Positions 34,068 through 43,214 are shown, numbered from the stretch's first letter. The stretch is DNA of 64,000 nt from an uncultured Polaribacter sp. (GCF_947500975.1 NZ_CANMUE010000003.1:1-64000); one strand, 5' to 3'. The notes: generated by a model from the sequence alone, not told the origin. Translations and numbers: made by a program.

Positions 34068-34986
34068 TTTTTTAGATAAATCTAAACCCATTAATTTTAT
34101 AAGCTTACTTATTTTCTTTTTATTCTTTTTTTTAAGTTTTTCTATTAGTCATTTTCTTACAGATGGATTTACTCTTAATAATCTGCTTTATTTTTGTTTA
34201 TTATTAGTTATTTTTTTAAGTGTTTTTTTCTTTTTTAATTTTATTGTTACTAGAAACAATTTAACTTTTGACAATACATATTCTTACTTTGTTTTTACAA
34301 TTTCTCTTATTATAATTCTACCTGAATTAAAATCATATAAAATACTGATTTTATGTATTTTAAATCTTTTGTTTTTAAGAAAAATTTATAGTTTACACTC
34401 TAATAAAGTAATAACCTCAAAACTGTTTGATAGTGGTTTTTGGCTTGGTATTTCTTTTATTATTGAGCCTTTTACAGTGTTGTTTTTTGTATTACTTCTT
34501 GCCGCTATTTATATGCACCAAAAAGTAACAATTTACACAATTTTGGTTCCTTTAACTGGGTTTTTAGCTCCGTTAATGGTCTACTTTAGTTATTTGTTTT
34601 GGAACGATAAAACAACAGAATTTACTTCACTATTCTTACCAAATACAAATTTTGACATCAGTTCTTTAACAGAAACAAAATATTTGTGGTTTATTTTAGG
34701 CATTTTAGTTTTAAGTTTTATCTCAGTTTTTTTTAAATCACCAAAAACATTTTCTGTAAGTAATTCTTTTAGAAATAGTTGGATTTTACTACTTATCAAT
34801 TTATTTATTTCTATTATTTATATACTTTTTTCTCCGGAAAATAAAGTAGCAGAACTTATTTTTATTCTTTTTCCAACATCAGTTATTATTGCAAATGGTA
34901 TTGAATTAATCAACAAAAAACTGATTAAAAATGGAGTTTTATATTTGTTTTTAGCAAGTATCTTTATAATCTATTTTTTGCTATAG
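34057..34986 (+). CDS. DUF6427-like polytopic membrane protein
   Basis: A 309-aa protein with about nine to ten hydrophobic helices throughout and few polar loops; LDSGFWLGISFIIEP-like segments (FDSGFWLGISFIIEPFTVLFF) are typical of the flavobacterial DUF6427 family as I recall. No catalytic motif is seen. Its 3' end overlaps the convergent upp gene by 6 bases. The context DUF6341-DUF6427-upp is conserved in Flavobacteriaceae. Function unknown. Confidence 0.78.
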   Translation: MLGNFLDKSKPINFISLLIFFLFFFLSFSISHFLTDGFTLNNLLYFCLLLVIFLSVFFFFNFIVTRNNLTFDNTYSYFVFTISLIIILPELKSYKILILCILNLLFLRKIYSLHSNKVITSKLFDSGFWLGISFIIEPFTVLFFVLLLAAIYMHQKVTIYTILVPLTGFLAPLMVYFSYLFWNDKTTEFTSLFLPNTNFDISSLTETKYLWFILGILVLSFISVFFKSPKTFSVSNSFRNSWILLLINLFISIIYILFSPENKVAELIFILFPTSVIIANGIELINKKLIKNGVLYLFLASIFIIYFLL

Positions 34987-35634
34987 TTTTTGACCAAAAG
35001 CCAAATCTCCAGCATCACCTAAACCAGGAATTATATAACCTTTATCATTCAAGTTAGCATCAATATCTGCAATCCATAAATGGGTGTTTTCTGGAAAATT
35101 ATTTTTGATAAATTCGATTCCTTCTTCAGAACCAATAACGGCTACAATATGAATTTCCTTTGCAATACCATGTTTTTTTATAGCTTGATAAACTGCAACT
35201 AAAGATTGACCAGTTGCCAACATTGGATCTGCCAATAACAAGGTTTTACCTTTTATTGATGGAGATGCAAAATACTCAACAACTATTTCAAATTCTTCAT
35301 TATTATTTGGGTGATGCCTGTAAGCAGATATAAAAGCATTTTCTGCTTTATCAAAATAATTTAACAATCCTTGATGTAAAGGCAAACCGGCTCTTAAAAT
35401 GGAACATAAAACAACGTCGTTATTAAATACATTCACTTTTTTGTTTCCTAAAGGGGTTTGAACATTAATTAGATTGTAATTTAATTTTTTACTGATTTCA
35501 TAACTTAAAATTTCTCCAATTCTTTCAATATTTCTACGAAAACGTAAAGAATCTTTCTGAATATTAGAATCTCTAATTTCTGATATAAAAGTGTTTAAAA
35601 TAGAATTTGATTTTGCTAAGTGATGTATTTTCAT
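34981..35634 (-). CDS. upp: Uracil phosphoribosyltransferase
   Basis: A 217-aa type I phosphoribosyltransferase. The PRPP loop is LLADPMLATGQSLVAV (about 134-149), with the flexible loop around CSILRAGLPLHQGLL and the C-terminal uracil-binding IPGLGDAGDLAFGQ. It salvages uracil to UMP. A TACATTTG (minus strand, 35653-35660) lies about 20 bases upstream of the ATG and may be its -7 box. Confidence 0.94.
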   Translation of the reverse strand: MKIHHLAKSNSILNTFISEIRDSNIQKDSLRFRRNIERIGEILSYEISKKLNYNLINVQTPLGNKKVNVFNNDVVLCSILRAGLPLHQGLLNYFDKAENAFISAYRHHPNNNEEFEIVVEYFASPSIKGKTLLLADPMLATGQSLVAVYQAIKKHGIAKEIHIVAVIGSEEGIEFIKNNFPENTHLWIADIDANLNDKGYIIPGLGDAGDLAFGQKL

Positions 35635-35704
35635 TTTGGTAAGTTATTCTTACAAATGTAGCACAATACAATATAATGTTGTTTGTTGTTAATAAACAAA
35701 AGTT

Positions 35705-35732
35705 AAAGAGTTTCTTTTTTTTGAAACTCTTT
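35705..35732 (+). terminator. Orphan intrinsic terminator between divergent genes
   Basis: Arms AAAGAGTTTC (35705-35714) and GAAACTCTTT (35723-35732) with a T-rich loop and a following T-run, so it works rightward. No plus-strand gene lies upstream in the gap; upp points the other way. Either it stops antisense transcription or a short RNA begins between 35635 and 35705. Confidence 0.6.
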
Positions 35733-35734
35733 TT

Positions 35735-35766
35735 TTGTGCTTATCAGAAAAATATCATCAACTTTG
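35735..35766 (+). promoter_or_regulatory. Promoter of the EamA transporter gene
   Basis: TTG at 35735-35737, spacer 21, CAACTTTG at 35759-35766 (one mismatch to TAnnTTTG). Start would be near 35773, giving a leader of about 12 bases. It lies just beyond the orphan terminator. Confidence 0.5.
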
Positions 35767-35784
35767 CGTCTCATTAAATAAACA

Positions 35785-36681
35785 ATGAATACAAGAGTTT
35801 TAGCACTAATTACAGTTTCTATTGCTACTTTAATTTATGGGGTAACATATACGATTGCTAAAGATATTATGCCATTATATATAAAACCTTATGGTCTTAT
35901 TTTGCTAAGAGTTATTGGAGCAACTGCTGTATTTTGGTTTTTAGGCTTGTTTGTAACATCAAAAAAAATAGAAAAGGGCGATTATAAAAAAATCTTACTA
36001 GCCGCTTTTTTTGGTGTAGGCTTAAATATGTTAACTTTTTTTAAAGGTTTAAGTTTGACATCTCCAATAAGTGCCTCTGTAATGATGGTAACATCACCAA
36101 TGTTAGTTTTACTTTTTTCTAGTTTATTATTGAAAGAAAAACTTGTTAGAAGAAAAATAATTGGAGTAATCATTGGTTTAATTGGTACCATTATTTTAAT
36201 TGTTTACGGTAGTAATCAGAGTACAGATCAAAATAGTTCTAACCTTGGTAATTTTTTAGTTTTTATTAATGCAGCTTCTTATGGTTTGTATTTGGTTTTG
36301 GTAAAAAAACTAATAGCAAAATACAATCCTATTGTGTTTATTAAATGGCTTTATTTATTTGGTTTACTTTTTGTAACCCCTTTTGGATTGATAGAACTAA
36401 CCGAAGTTTCTTGGGCAATTATGCCAACATCAATTTATTTAAAAGCAGGTTTTATAGTTTTATTTACTACCTGTATAACTTATTTATTTAATCTTTTTGC
36501 ACTTTCTAAATTAAAACCAACTTCTGTAAGTGTTTTTATTTACTTACAACCTTTAATTGCTACTATATATGCATTAATTGTTGGTAGCGATTCTTTAAAC
36601 AAAACCAAAATAATAGCTGCACTATTAATTTTTTTAGGAGTATTTATTGTTACCAAACAAGCACCAAAATCCTCCAAATAA
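35785..36681 (+). CDS. DMT-superfamily EamA transporter
   Basis: A 298-aa protein with ten predicted helices forming two EamA repeats (about 8-140 and 155-290). Typical are RVIGATAVFWFLG, SPMLVLLFSSLLLKEKL and the C-terminal PLIATIYALIVG. It exports or imports small metabolites at the inner membrane; the substrate is unknown. Confidence 0.9.
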   Translation: MNTRVLALITVSIATLIYGVTYTIAKDIMPLYIKPYGLILLRVIGATAVFWFLGLFVTSKKIEKGDYKKILLAAFFGVGLNMLTFFKGLSLTSPISASVMMVTSPMLVLLFSSLLLKEKLVRRKIIGVIIGLIGTIILIVYGSNQSTDQNSSNLGNFLVFINAASYGLYLVLVKKLIAKYNPIVFIKWLYLFGLLFVTPFGLIELTEVSWAIMPTSIYLKAGFIVLFTTCITYLFNLFALSKLKPTSVSVFIYLQPLIATIYALIVGSDSLNKTKIIAALLIFLGVFIVTKQAPKSSK

Positions 36682-36686
36682 AAAGG

Positions 36687-36694
36687 TATATTTG
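36687..36694 (+). promoter_or_regulatory. -7 box before the yicC-gmk operon
   Basis: TATATTTG fits TAnnTTTG and lies 26 bases before the yicC start. No TTG is found at the proper upstream distance. Confidence 0.4.
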
Positions 36695-36720
36695 CTGCTC
36701 ATTTAAAAACAATTGATTGT

Positions 36721-37587
36721 ATGATTCAATCTATGACTGGTTATGGAAAAACCGTGTTGCAATTGCCAACCAAAAAAGTAACCATAGAAATAAAATCTTT
36801 AAATAGTAAAAATTTAGATTTAAACGTTAGAATTCCTTCTTACTACAAAGAAAAAGAACTTTCTGTTCGTAAAAAATTAGCTAGTTCTTTAGTTAGAGGA
36901 AAAGTAGATTTTTCAATTTATGTTGAAATGACTGCCGATGAAACTTCTACAACCGTTAATAAAGCTGTTGTTAAACAATATGTTGAACAATTAAGAAACA
37001 CACTTTTTGTAGGTTCTGACCAAGATGTTGAGCTTTTAAAAATGGCTATTTCAATGCCAGATGCGTTAAAAACTGAACGAGAAGAATTAGATGAAAATGA
37101 GTGGAATCTTATCAATCAAAACATAGATGAAGCCATTAAAGAAATTGTACAATATAGAATTGATGAAGCTGCTTCTTTAGAAATTGATTTTAAAGAAAGA
37201 ATTACAAACATCAAAAAATATTTAGAAGAAGTAAAAGCTTTAGATGCTGATAGAATTGAAAACGTAAAAACACGTTTGCAAAAAGCAATTGATGATTTAA
37301 AGGTTGATACAGATGAAAATCGTTTTGAACAAGAACTTATTTATTATCTAGAAAAATTAGATATTAATGAAGAAAAAGTGCGTTTGGCAAATCATTTAGA
37401 TTATTTCTTAGAAACTTTAGAAACACCAGATTCTAATGGGAAAAAATTAGGATTTATTGTTCAAGAAATGGGAAGGGAGATTAACACAACCGGTTCTAAA
37501 GCTAATTTTGCACCGATGCAAAAAGCAGTAATTCAAATGAAAAACGAATTAGAACAAATTAAAGAACAGATATTAAACGTATTATAA
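36721..37587 (+). CDS. yicC: YicC/YloC family endoribonuclease
   Basis: A 288-aa protein starting with the hallmark MIQSMTGYGK, with SLNSKNLDLNVRIP and the C-terminal LGFIVQEMGREINTTGSKAN signature. YicC proteins are endoribonucleases linked to stationary-phase and sRNA turnover. The stop codon directly abuts the gmk start, an arrangement common in many bacteria. Confidence 0.95.
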   Translation: MIQSMTGYGKTVLQLPTKKVTIEIKSLNSKNLDLNVRIPSYYKEKELSVRKKLASSLVRGKVDFSIYVEMTADETSTTVNKAVVKQYVEQLRNTLFVGSDQDVELLKMAISMPDALKTEREELDENEWNLINQNIDEAIKEIVQYRIDEAASLEIDFKERITNIKKYLEEVKALDADRIENVKTRLQKAIDDLKVDTDENRFEQELIYYLEKLDINEEKVRLANHLDYFLETLETPDSNGKKLGFIVQEMGREINTTGSKANFAPMQKAVIQMKNELEQIKEQILNVL

Positions 37588-38175
37588 ATGTCAGATTTTA
37601 AAGGAAAATTATTTGTGTTTTCTGCACCTTCTGGTTCAGGTAAAACAACAATTGTACGTCATTTACTAAAGCAAGAAAAATTTAATTTAGAGTTTTCAAT
37701 TTCTGCAACATCTAGAGAACCAAGAGGTTTTGAAAAAAATGGAGTTGATTATTATTTTATCTCTTTAAAAGATTTTAAGAATCATATTAAAAATGATGAT
37801 TTTTTAGAATGGGAAGAAGTATATAGAGATAATTTTTACGGCACTTTAAAAAATGAAATAGAACGTATTTGGGCTCTAAAAAAACATGTTATTTTTGACA
37901 TTGATGTTGTTGGTGGCCTTCGAATTAAAAAGAAATTTCCAGATCAAACATTATCGGTTTTTGTAAAACCACCTAGTGTTGATGAGCTAAAAATTAGGCT
38001 AAAAAAACGTAAAACTGAAAGTGAAGAAAAAATAAATATGAGAATTGCAAAAGCTTCTGTAGAATTAGCTACTGCACCTCAATTTGATAAAATTATTAAA
38101 AACTACGAATTAGATGTTGCCTTAAAAGAAGCAGAAGATTTAGTTACTAGTTTTTTGGAGTTAAATGAAAATTAG
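37588..38175 (+). CDS. gmk: Guanylate kinase
   Basis: A 195-aa kinase with P-loop APSGSGKTTIVRHLL (about 13-27), the GMP-binding SATSREPRGFEKNGVDYYF and the lid KKRKTESEEKINMR. It phosphorylates GMP to GDP. Follows yicC without a gap. The 82-base gap before nadD has an AAGAGTTG/CAACTCTT inverted repeat without a T-run. Confidence 0.96.
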   Translation: MSDFKGKLFVFSAPSGSGKTTIVRHLLKQEKFNLEFSISATSREPRGFEKNGVDYYFISLKDFKNHIKNDDFLEWEEVYRDNFYGTLKNEIERIWALKKHVIFDIDVVGGLRIKKKFPDQTLSVFVKPPSVDELKIRLKKRKTESEEKINMRIAKASVELATAPQFDKIIKNYELDVALKEAEDLVTSFLELNEN

Positions 38176-38257
38176 GCAAAAAATAAGATAAAAGAATAAG
38201 AGTTGGTTTTTAAAGTCTATTTTCTTTCAACTCTTCTCTATATTCTAATTTAAAAAT

Positions 38258-38842
38258 ATGAGTAAAATAGGTTTATATTTTGGTACTTTCAACCCAATTC
38301 ATGTAGGGCATTTAATTATTGCAAATCATATGGTTGAAAATTCTGACTTAGACGAAATTTGGATGGTAGTTACACCTCATAATCCTTTTAAAAAGAAAAG
38401 TTCTTTACTAGAAAACCACCATCGTTTTGAGTTGGTTTACAGAGCAACAGAGAATTATCCTAAAATGAAACCATCTAATATTGAATTTAAATTGCCTCAA
38501 CCAAACTATACTGTTCATACCTTAGCACATATTTCTGATATGTATTCTGATAAAGAATTTTGTTTGATTATGGGAGAAGATAATTTGAAAAGTTTTCATA
38601 AATGGAAAAATTTTGAGACAATTTTAGAGCATCATCACATTTATGTATATCCAAGAATTTCTGTAGGAAAAGTAGAAACTCAATTTGAAAATCATCCAAA
38701 AATACATCTAGTTAATGCACCCGTTGTTGAAATTTCATCAACTATGATAAGAAATGGAATTCAACAAAAAAAGAATATCCAACCTATGTTAACCAAAGAA
38801 GTTTGGGAATACATTGATGAAATGAATTTTTATAAAAAATAG
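38258..38842 (+). CDS. nadD: Nicotinate-nucleotide adenylyltransferase
   Basis: A 194-aa nucleotidyltransferase. GLYFGTFNPIHVGHL is the NTP-binding (T/H)IGH-like motif at the N-terminus, and ISSTMIRNGIQ is the C-terminal ISSTxIR motif. It makes deamido-NAD in NAD synthesis. It follows gmk in a plus-strand run that goes on to the M23 protein and GH3-type enzyme. Confidence 0.95.
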   Translation: MSKIGLYFGTFNPIHVGHLIIANHMVENSDLDEIWMVVTPHNPFKKKSSLLENHHRFELVYRATENYPKMKPSNIEFKLPQPNYTVHTLAHISDMYSDKEFCLIMGEDNLKSFHKWKNFETILEHHHIYVYPRISVGKVETQFENHPKIHLVNAPVVEISSTMIRNGIQQKKNIQPMLTKEVWEYIDEMNFYKK

Positions 38843-38889
38843 TTTCGCTATTTTTACGTTGTCTAATTATAGCATTTTAAACCCATTTT

Positions 38890-39756
38890 GTGGAGCATCA
38901 AAACAAAAAAAAAGGAAAATTAAAAGAAAAACTAACTGATAAATACAGGTTAGTAGTACTTAATGAAGAAACTTTTGAAGAACGTTTTTCTTTAAAACTA
39001 TCTATGTTGAATGTTTTTGTGCTGGGCGGAATTTTAACATTCCTGTTAATTTTACTTACCACAGCATTTATCACATTTACACCTGTAAAGCACTTTATAC
39101 CTGGATATTCATCTACAGAATTAAAAATAAAAGCAACAAAATTAGCATTTCAAACAGATTCCTTAAAAAGAAAATTAACGCTTTTAAATAACTATACTAA
39201 AATTATTCAACCAGTTTTAACAGGTGAAATTGAAGCAGGTTTTATAGATTCTATTCAAATTGATGCTAAAAAATTTAGTGTTCAAGATAGCTTATTAAAC
39301 GCATCAAAAGAAGAATCTTTATTTAGAGAAAAAATTGAAAGCGAAGAGAGTTTTCCAATCTTAAATAACACAAGTGATAAAGTTAAAATTGTGTTTTTTG
39401 CACCATTAAAAGGAAATATTTCTCAAAATTACGATGCTACTTCTAAACATTTAGCTGTAGATATTGTTGCTAAAATAAACTCTCCAATTAAAGCAATTGC
39501 AGATGGAACCGTTATTTTTTCTGGCTGGACCACAGAAACCGGATATGTTATTATATTAAAACACGCCAAAGATTATATTTCTGTGTACAAACACAATGGT
39601 AATTTACTAAAACAACAAGGAGATTTTGTAAAATCTGGAGAAGTAATTGCCAGCGTTGGTTCTACAGGAGTTTTAACAACTGGACCACATTTGCATTTTG
39701 AACTTTGGAGTGGTGGTTATGCAATAAATCCAACAAATTTGATCAATTTTAAATAA
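38890..39756 (+). CDS. M23 family peptidase, membrane-anchored
   Basis: A 288-aa protein. The GTG start is first in frame and gives a Lys-rich cytoplasmic tail; one membrane helix lies at about 35-57. A linker follows, then the LytM domain (about 170-288) with HLAVDI (H and D zinc ligands) and GPHLHFELW, so it should be catalytically active, unlike some divisome LytM factors. It likely cleaves peptidoglycan cross-links. Its stop overlaps the next start (TAATG), indicating translational coupling with the GH3-family gene. Confidence 0.9.
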   Translation: MEHQNKKKGKLKEKLTDKYRLVVLNEETFEERFSLKLSMLNVFVLGGILTFLLILLTTAFITFTPVKHFIPGYSSTELKIKATKLAFQTDSLKRKLTLLNNYTKIIQPVLTGEIEAGFIDSIQIDAKKFSVQDSLLNASKEESLFREKIESEESFPILNNTSDKVKIVFFAPLKGNISQNYDATSKHLAVDIVAKINSPIKAIADGTVIFSGWTTETGYVIILKHAKDYISVYKHNGNLLKQQGDFVKSGEVIASVGSTGVLTTGPHLHFELWSGGYAINPTNLINFK

Positions 39757-41252
39757 TGAGCATAAAATCTATATTTGCAATTCCGTTTGCAAAAATTGCT
39801 ACAAAACGTGTTTTTAAATGGGCAAATAATCCATTAAAAACTCAAGATAAAGTTTTTAAAAATCTAATTTCTAAAGCTAAAAATACAGCTTTTGGAAAAG
39901 ACCATAATTTTAAAAATATTTCTTCTTATGAAGATTTTAAAAATAATGTAAAAGTAAATGATTACGAGGGTTTAAGACCTTATATTGATAGAATGGTTGC
40001 TGGAGAATCTGATATTCTTTGGACAGGAAAACCACTCTATTATGCCAAAACTTCTGGCACAACTTCTGGAGCAAAATTTATTCCGATTACTAAAGAATCT
40101 ATGCCAACACATATTAAAGCTGCAAGAAATGCTTTGTTGTTTTATATTCTTGAAAAAAATGATGCAAGTTTTGTAAATGGAAAAATGATTTTTTTACAAG
40201 GAAGTCCAATTTTAGAAGATAAAAATGGTGTTAACTTAGGAAGATTAAGTGGTATTGTTGCTCATTACGTACCTAAATATTTATTAAAAAACAGATTACC
40301 AAGTTGGGAAACCAACTGTATTGAAGATTGGGATACCAAAGTAAATGCAATTGTTGATGAAACAATCAACGAAGACATGTCTGTAATTAGCGGAATTCCA
40401 TCTTGGGTACAAATGTATTTTGAAAAATTAATCGAAAAAACTGGCAAAAGTATTACAGAAATTTTTCCAAATTTTAACTTCTTCATTTATGGTGGTGTAA
40501 ATTTTGAACCATATAAAAACAAGTTTGAAGCCTTAATTGGTAAAAAAATAGATTATATAGAATTGTATCCAGCTTCAGAAGGTTTTATAGCTTATCAAGA
40601 TTCGCAAACAGCAAAAGGAATGTTGTTGCAATTAAATTCTGGAATCTTTTATGAATTTATTCCTGCAACAGAATTTTATGATGAAAATCCTACAAGAATT
40701 TCTTTAAAAGATGTAAAAGTAGGCGTTAATTATGTAATCATTTTAAACACAACAGCTGGTTTATGGGGTTACAATATTGGTGATACAGTAGAATTTACAT
40801 CTACAAAACCTTACAGAATAAAAGTTACTGGAAGAATAAAACATTTTATATCTGCCTTTGGCGAGCACGTTATTGGTAAAGAAGTAGAAAAAGCATTGAA
40901 TGATTCCATTTTAGGAACAGCAACCAATATTAGTGAGTTTACAGTAGCACCTCAAGTAAATCCAGAAAGTGGTTTACCTTATCATGAGTGGTTTATAGAA
41001 TTTGAAAATGAACCAGAAAATTTAGAAGAATTTGCATCAAAAATTGATGCTTCTATGCAGCAACAAAATATTTATTATTTCGATTTAATTGAAGGAAAAG
41101 TACTGCGCCCTCTTAAAATAAGTAAGGTAAAAAAAGGTGGTTTTCATGAATATATGAAGTCTATTGGTAAATTTGGTGGGCAAAATAAAATTCCGCAATT
41201 ATCTGACAACAGAAAAATTGCTGATGTTTTACAAAAATTTTTAGTTGATTAA
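39756..41252 (+). CDS. GH3-family acyl-adenylate-forming protein
   Basis: A 498-aa protein of the GH3 auxin-responsive family. Adenylation motifs: YAKTSGTTSGAKFIPIT (motif 1, about 91-107), FFIYGGVNFEPY (about 243-254), YPASEGFIAYQD, and YNIGDTVEFTSTKPYRIKVTGRIKHF (motif 3 and hinge). Plant relatives conjugate amino acids to hormone carboxylates; bacterial members are widespread in Flavobacteriaceae and their acyl and amine substrates are not known. Translation is coupled to the M23 gene, and a 27-aa membrane peptide gene follows. Confidence 0.9.
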   Translation: MSIKSIFAIPFAKIATKRVFKWANNPLKTQDKVFKNLISKAKNTAFGKDHNFKNISSYEDFKNNVKVNDYEGLRPYIDRMVAGESDILWTGKPLYYAKTSGTTSGAKFIPITKESMPTHIKAARNALLFYILEKNDASFVNGKMIFLQGSPILEDKNGVNLGRLSGIVAHYVPKYLLKNRLPSWETNCIEDWDTKVNAIVDETINEDMSVISGIPSWVQMYFEKLIEKTGKSITEIFPNFNFFIYGGVNFEPYKNKFEALIGKKIDYIELYPASEGFIAYQDSQTAKGMLLQLNSGIFYEFIPATEFYDENPTRISLKDVKVGVNYVIILNTTAGLWGYNIGDTVEFTSTKPYRIKVTGRIKHFISAFGEHVIGKEVEKALNDSILGTATNISEFTVAPQVNPESGLPYHEWFIEFENEPENLEEFASKIDASMQQQNIYYFDLIEGKVLRPLKISKVKKGGFHEYMKSIGKFGGQNKIPQLSDNRKIADVLQKFLVD

Positions 41253-41273
41253 TTATATTTAAAATTATAAAAA

Positions 41274-41357
41274 ATGGGAGGAGATTATTTATTTTTAGTT
41301 TTAGCAATAGTATTAGTTATTGTCTATTTTTATAACAAATTTAGAAACAGACGTTAA
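41274..41357 (+). CDS. 27-aa single-pass membrane micropeptide
   Basis: ATG at 41274 encodes MGGDYLFLVLAIVLVIVYFY then NKFRNRR and a stop. This is a perfect short transmembrane helix with a positively charged cytoplasmic end. The stop TAA shares its last A with the ATG of the next gene (41355-41357/41357), an arrangement typical of coupled translation. A chance frame with this topology and overlap is unlikely, but conservation has not been tested. Confidence 0.6.
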   Translation: MGGDYLFLVLAIVLVIVYFYNKFRNRR

Positions 41358-41806
41358 TGAGTACTATTAGAATTACAAAACAATTCAACTTTGAAACTGG
41401 GCATGCATTATACGGATATGATGGCAAGTGTAAAAACGTTCACGGTCATTCTTACAAGCTATCTGTAACCGTTTCTGGCAAACCAATTACAGATAATACT
41501 AACGTAAAATTTGGAATGGTTATCGATTTTTCTGACCTAAAAAAAATTGTAAAAGAAGAAATTGTTGATTTGTTTGATCATGCAACTGTTTTTAATAAAA
41601 ACACGCCTCATATTGAGCTAGCAAAAGAATTAAAAGCAAGAGATCATCATGTTATTTTAGTTGATTATCAGCCAACTAGTGAAATGATGGTAATAGATTT
41701 TGCAAAAAAAATTAAAAGTAGATTACCAAAAAACATTAAGCTGCATTCTATAAAATTACAAGAAACAGATACTTCTTTTGCAGAATGGTATGCTAGTGAA
41801 AATTAA
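41357..41806 (+). CDS. queD: 6-carboxytetrahydropterin synthase family (QueD/PTPS) protein
   Basis: A 149-aa T-fold enzyme. The zinc histidines are in TGHALYGYDG and NVHGHSYKL, and the QueD-type Cys precedes them in GKCKNVHGH; MVIDFSDLKK, FDHATVFN and LQETDTSFAEWY complete the family pattern. It probably makes 6-carboxytetrahydropterin for queuosine or a related deazapurine. No other que gene is in the window, so the precise pathway is inferred. Confidence 0.9.
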   Translation: MSTIRITKQFNFETGHALYGYDGKCKNVHGHSYKLSVTVSGKPITDNTNVKFGMVIDFSDLKKIVKEEIVDLFDHATVFNKNTPHIELAKELKARDHHVILVDYQPTSEMMVIDFAKKIKSRLPKNIKLHSIKLQETDTSFAEWYASEN

Positions 41807-41881
41807 AAATTTATCTAAAAACCAAATTACTAACAATATCTTGACTTTTAATAAGTTATATTTTACAAAAAAATATTTATC

Positions 41882-42430
41882 ATGAAATTTCTTAAAATTA
41901 CTTTCTTTTTATTTTTATCTTTAACACTTATAAGTTGTAGTGATAGTGATGAAACACCTATTTACACATTATCAACATCTAATATTGCGGGTACTTATAA
42001 TATGAATAGCTTTAATGTTGATGTAGATTTATCTACAGAAGTAACTACAGGTGTATCTGCAACATTTTCTACAATAAAAATTATTGGGGATATTTTTCAG
42101 ATTGATTTTGTTTTAAATTCTAGTGGTTCTTACACTGTTTCAGGGCAATATAGTGTTACAACAACAACAAGTGTAGTTGGTGGTACTAGCACAGAAGATT
42201 CTTCAATTGTTAGTTTTACTGATTCTGGAACATTTAGTGTGAATGCAACCGAAAACACAATTACTTTTAACTCATCTCAAGATGATTTCTTAGGAAACGA
42301 GTATTTAGATAAAACTTTTAATGTTACCGTTTTTAATGAAACTTCTTTTACGATTACCCAAGAAGCCGAAAAAACTATTGAACCAATTACAACTAAAGCT
42401 AATGGCGAAGTTAAATTTGTAAGACAATAA
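41882..42430 (+). CDS. Lipoprotein of unknown function
   Basis: A 182-aa protein with a lipoprotein signal (FFLFLSLTLISCSDSDE, Cys at about 19) and a beta-rich, Thr/Ser-rich mature part (GTYNMNSFNVDVDLSTE, SGSYTVSGQYSVTTTTS). Resembles lipocalin-like or DUF-type outer-membrane lipoproteins of Flavobacteria that begin with GTYxL-type strands, but no family can be named. Monocistronic, with a terminator after it. Confidence 0.8.
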   Translation: MKFLKITFFLFLSLTLISCSDSDETPIYTLSTSNIAGTYNMNSFNVDVDLSTEVTTGVSATFSTIKIIGDIFQIDFVLNSSGSYTVSGQYSVTTTTSVVGGTSTEDSSIVSFTDSGTFSVNATENTITFNSSQDDFLGNEYLDKTFNVTVFNETSFTITQEAEKTIEPITTKANGEVKFVRQ

Positions 42431-42452
42431 TTTACAAAATATACTATATTTT

Positions 42453-42490
42453 AAAAAGCTGTTTTTATTAAATTAAAATAGCTTTTTTTA
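42453..42490. terminator. Bidirectional terminator between lipoprotein and pth genes
   Basis: Arms AAAAAGCTGTTTT (42453-42465) and AAAATAGCTTTTT (42475-42487) pair with a single G-T wobble and carry A- and T-runs on both sides, so it can serve both converging genes. Confidence 0.75.
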
Positions 42491-43117
42491 TTTTCCATTA
42501 AAAGTATTCATGGTGTTAGCTAAGCCAGCCGTACCAAAAGAAGTTATTACTTTTGCTGATATTGGTAAACGCTCTATTAATTGGCTAGTTTCTTCCTTAT
42601 TCCATTCTCCTAAAACAAAATCTACTTGTTTTCCTCTACTATAATTACCACCAACTCCAAATCTAAAACGAGCATATTGTTGGGTATTTAATTTCTCTTG
42701 AATATCTTTTAAACCATTATGACCACCAGCAGAACCTTTTGCTTTTAATCTTATGGTACCAAAATCGATATTTATATCATCTGTAATAATTAAAATATTT
42801 TCAATAGCAATTTTCTCTTGCTGCATCCAATATTTAACTGCTTTTCCACTTAAATTCATAAACGTACTTGGCTTTAACAAAATAAAAGTTCTTCCTTTAA
42901 ATCTAAAATTAGCAACATCTCCTAGCTTTTCAGTTTCAAAAGTAGCATTGTGTTCTTTTGCAACTTCATCAAGAATTTTAAAACCTATATTATGACGTGT
43001 ATTTGTGTATTTTTCACCAATATTACCTAAACCAACAATTAAAAATTTCTTCATCAATTCTTCTTTAGTTTCAACTTTAATTCTAAATATTTTATAAAAG
43101 AATTCTTTTAAGTTCAT
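42488..43117 (-). CDS. pth: Peptidyl-tRNA hydrolase
   Basis: A 209-aa protein with the Pth core: KFLIVGLGNIGEKYTNTRHN (catalytic His), FILLKPSTFMNLSGKAV and ITDDINIDFG (catalytic Asp). It recycles peptidyl-tRNA. The frame starts at an ATG at 43117, giving a 21-residue basic extension before the usual MKKFLIVG at 43054. Similar short extensions occur in flavobacterial Pth as I recall, so the longer form is kept with caution. Confidence 0.93.
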   Translation of the reverse strand: MNLKEFFYKIFRIKVETKEELMKKFLIVGLGNIGEKYTNTRHNIGFKILDEVAKEHNATFETEKLGDVANFRFKGRTFILLKPSTFMNLSGKAVKYWMQQEKIAIENILIITDDINIDFGTIRLKAKGSAGGHNGLKDIQEKLNTQQYARFRFGVGGNYSRGKQVDFVLGEWNKEETSQLIERLPISAKVITSFGTAGLANTMNTFNGK

Positions 43118-43161
43118 TTAGCAAAAATACTATAAGTTACTGAAATAAATTCTAGACAATA

Positions 43162-43192
43162 AAAAAGCGTTACTAAAACAGTAACGCTTTTT
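43162..43192 (-). terminator. Terminator of the prs-rplY operon
   Basis: Perfect arms AAAAAGCGTTAC (43162-43173) and GTAACGCTTTTT (43181-43192) with a 7-base loop. T-run on the minus strand. Confidence 0.85.
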
Positions 43193-43214
43193 ATAATTTA
43201 TTTAGAATATAAAA

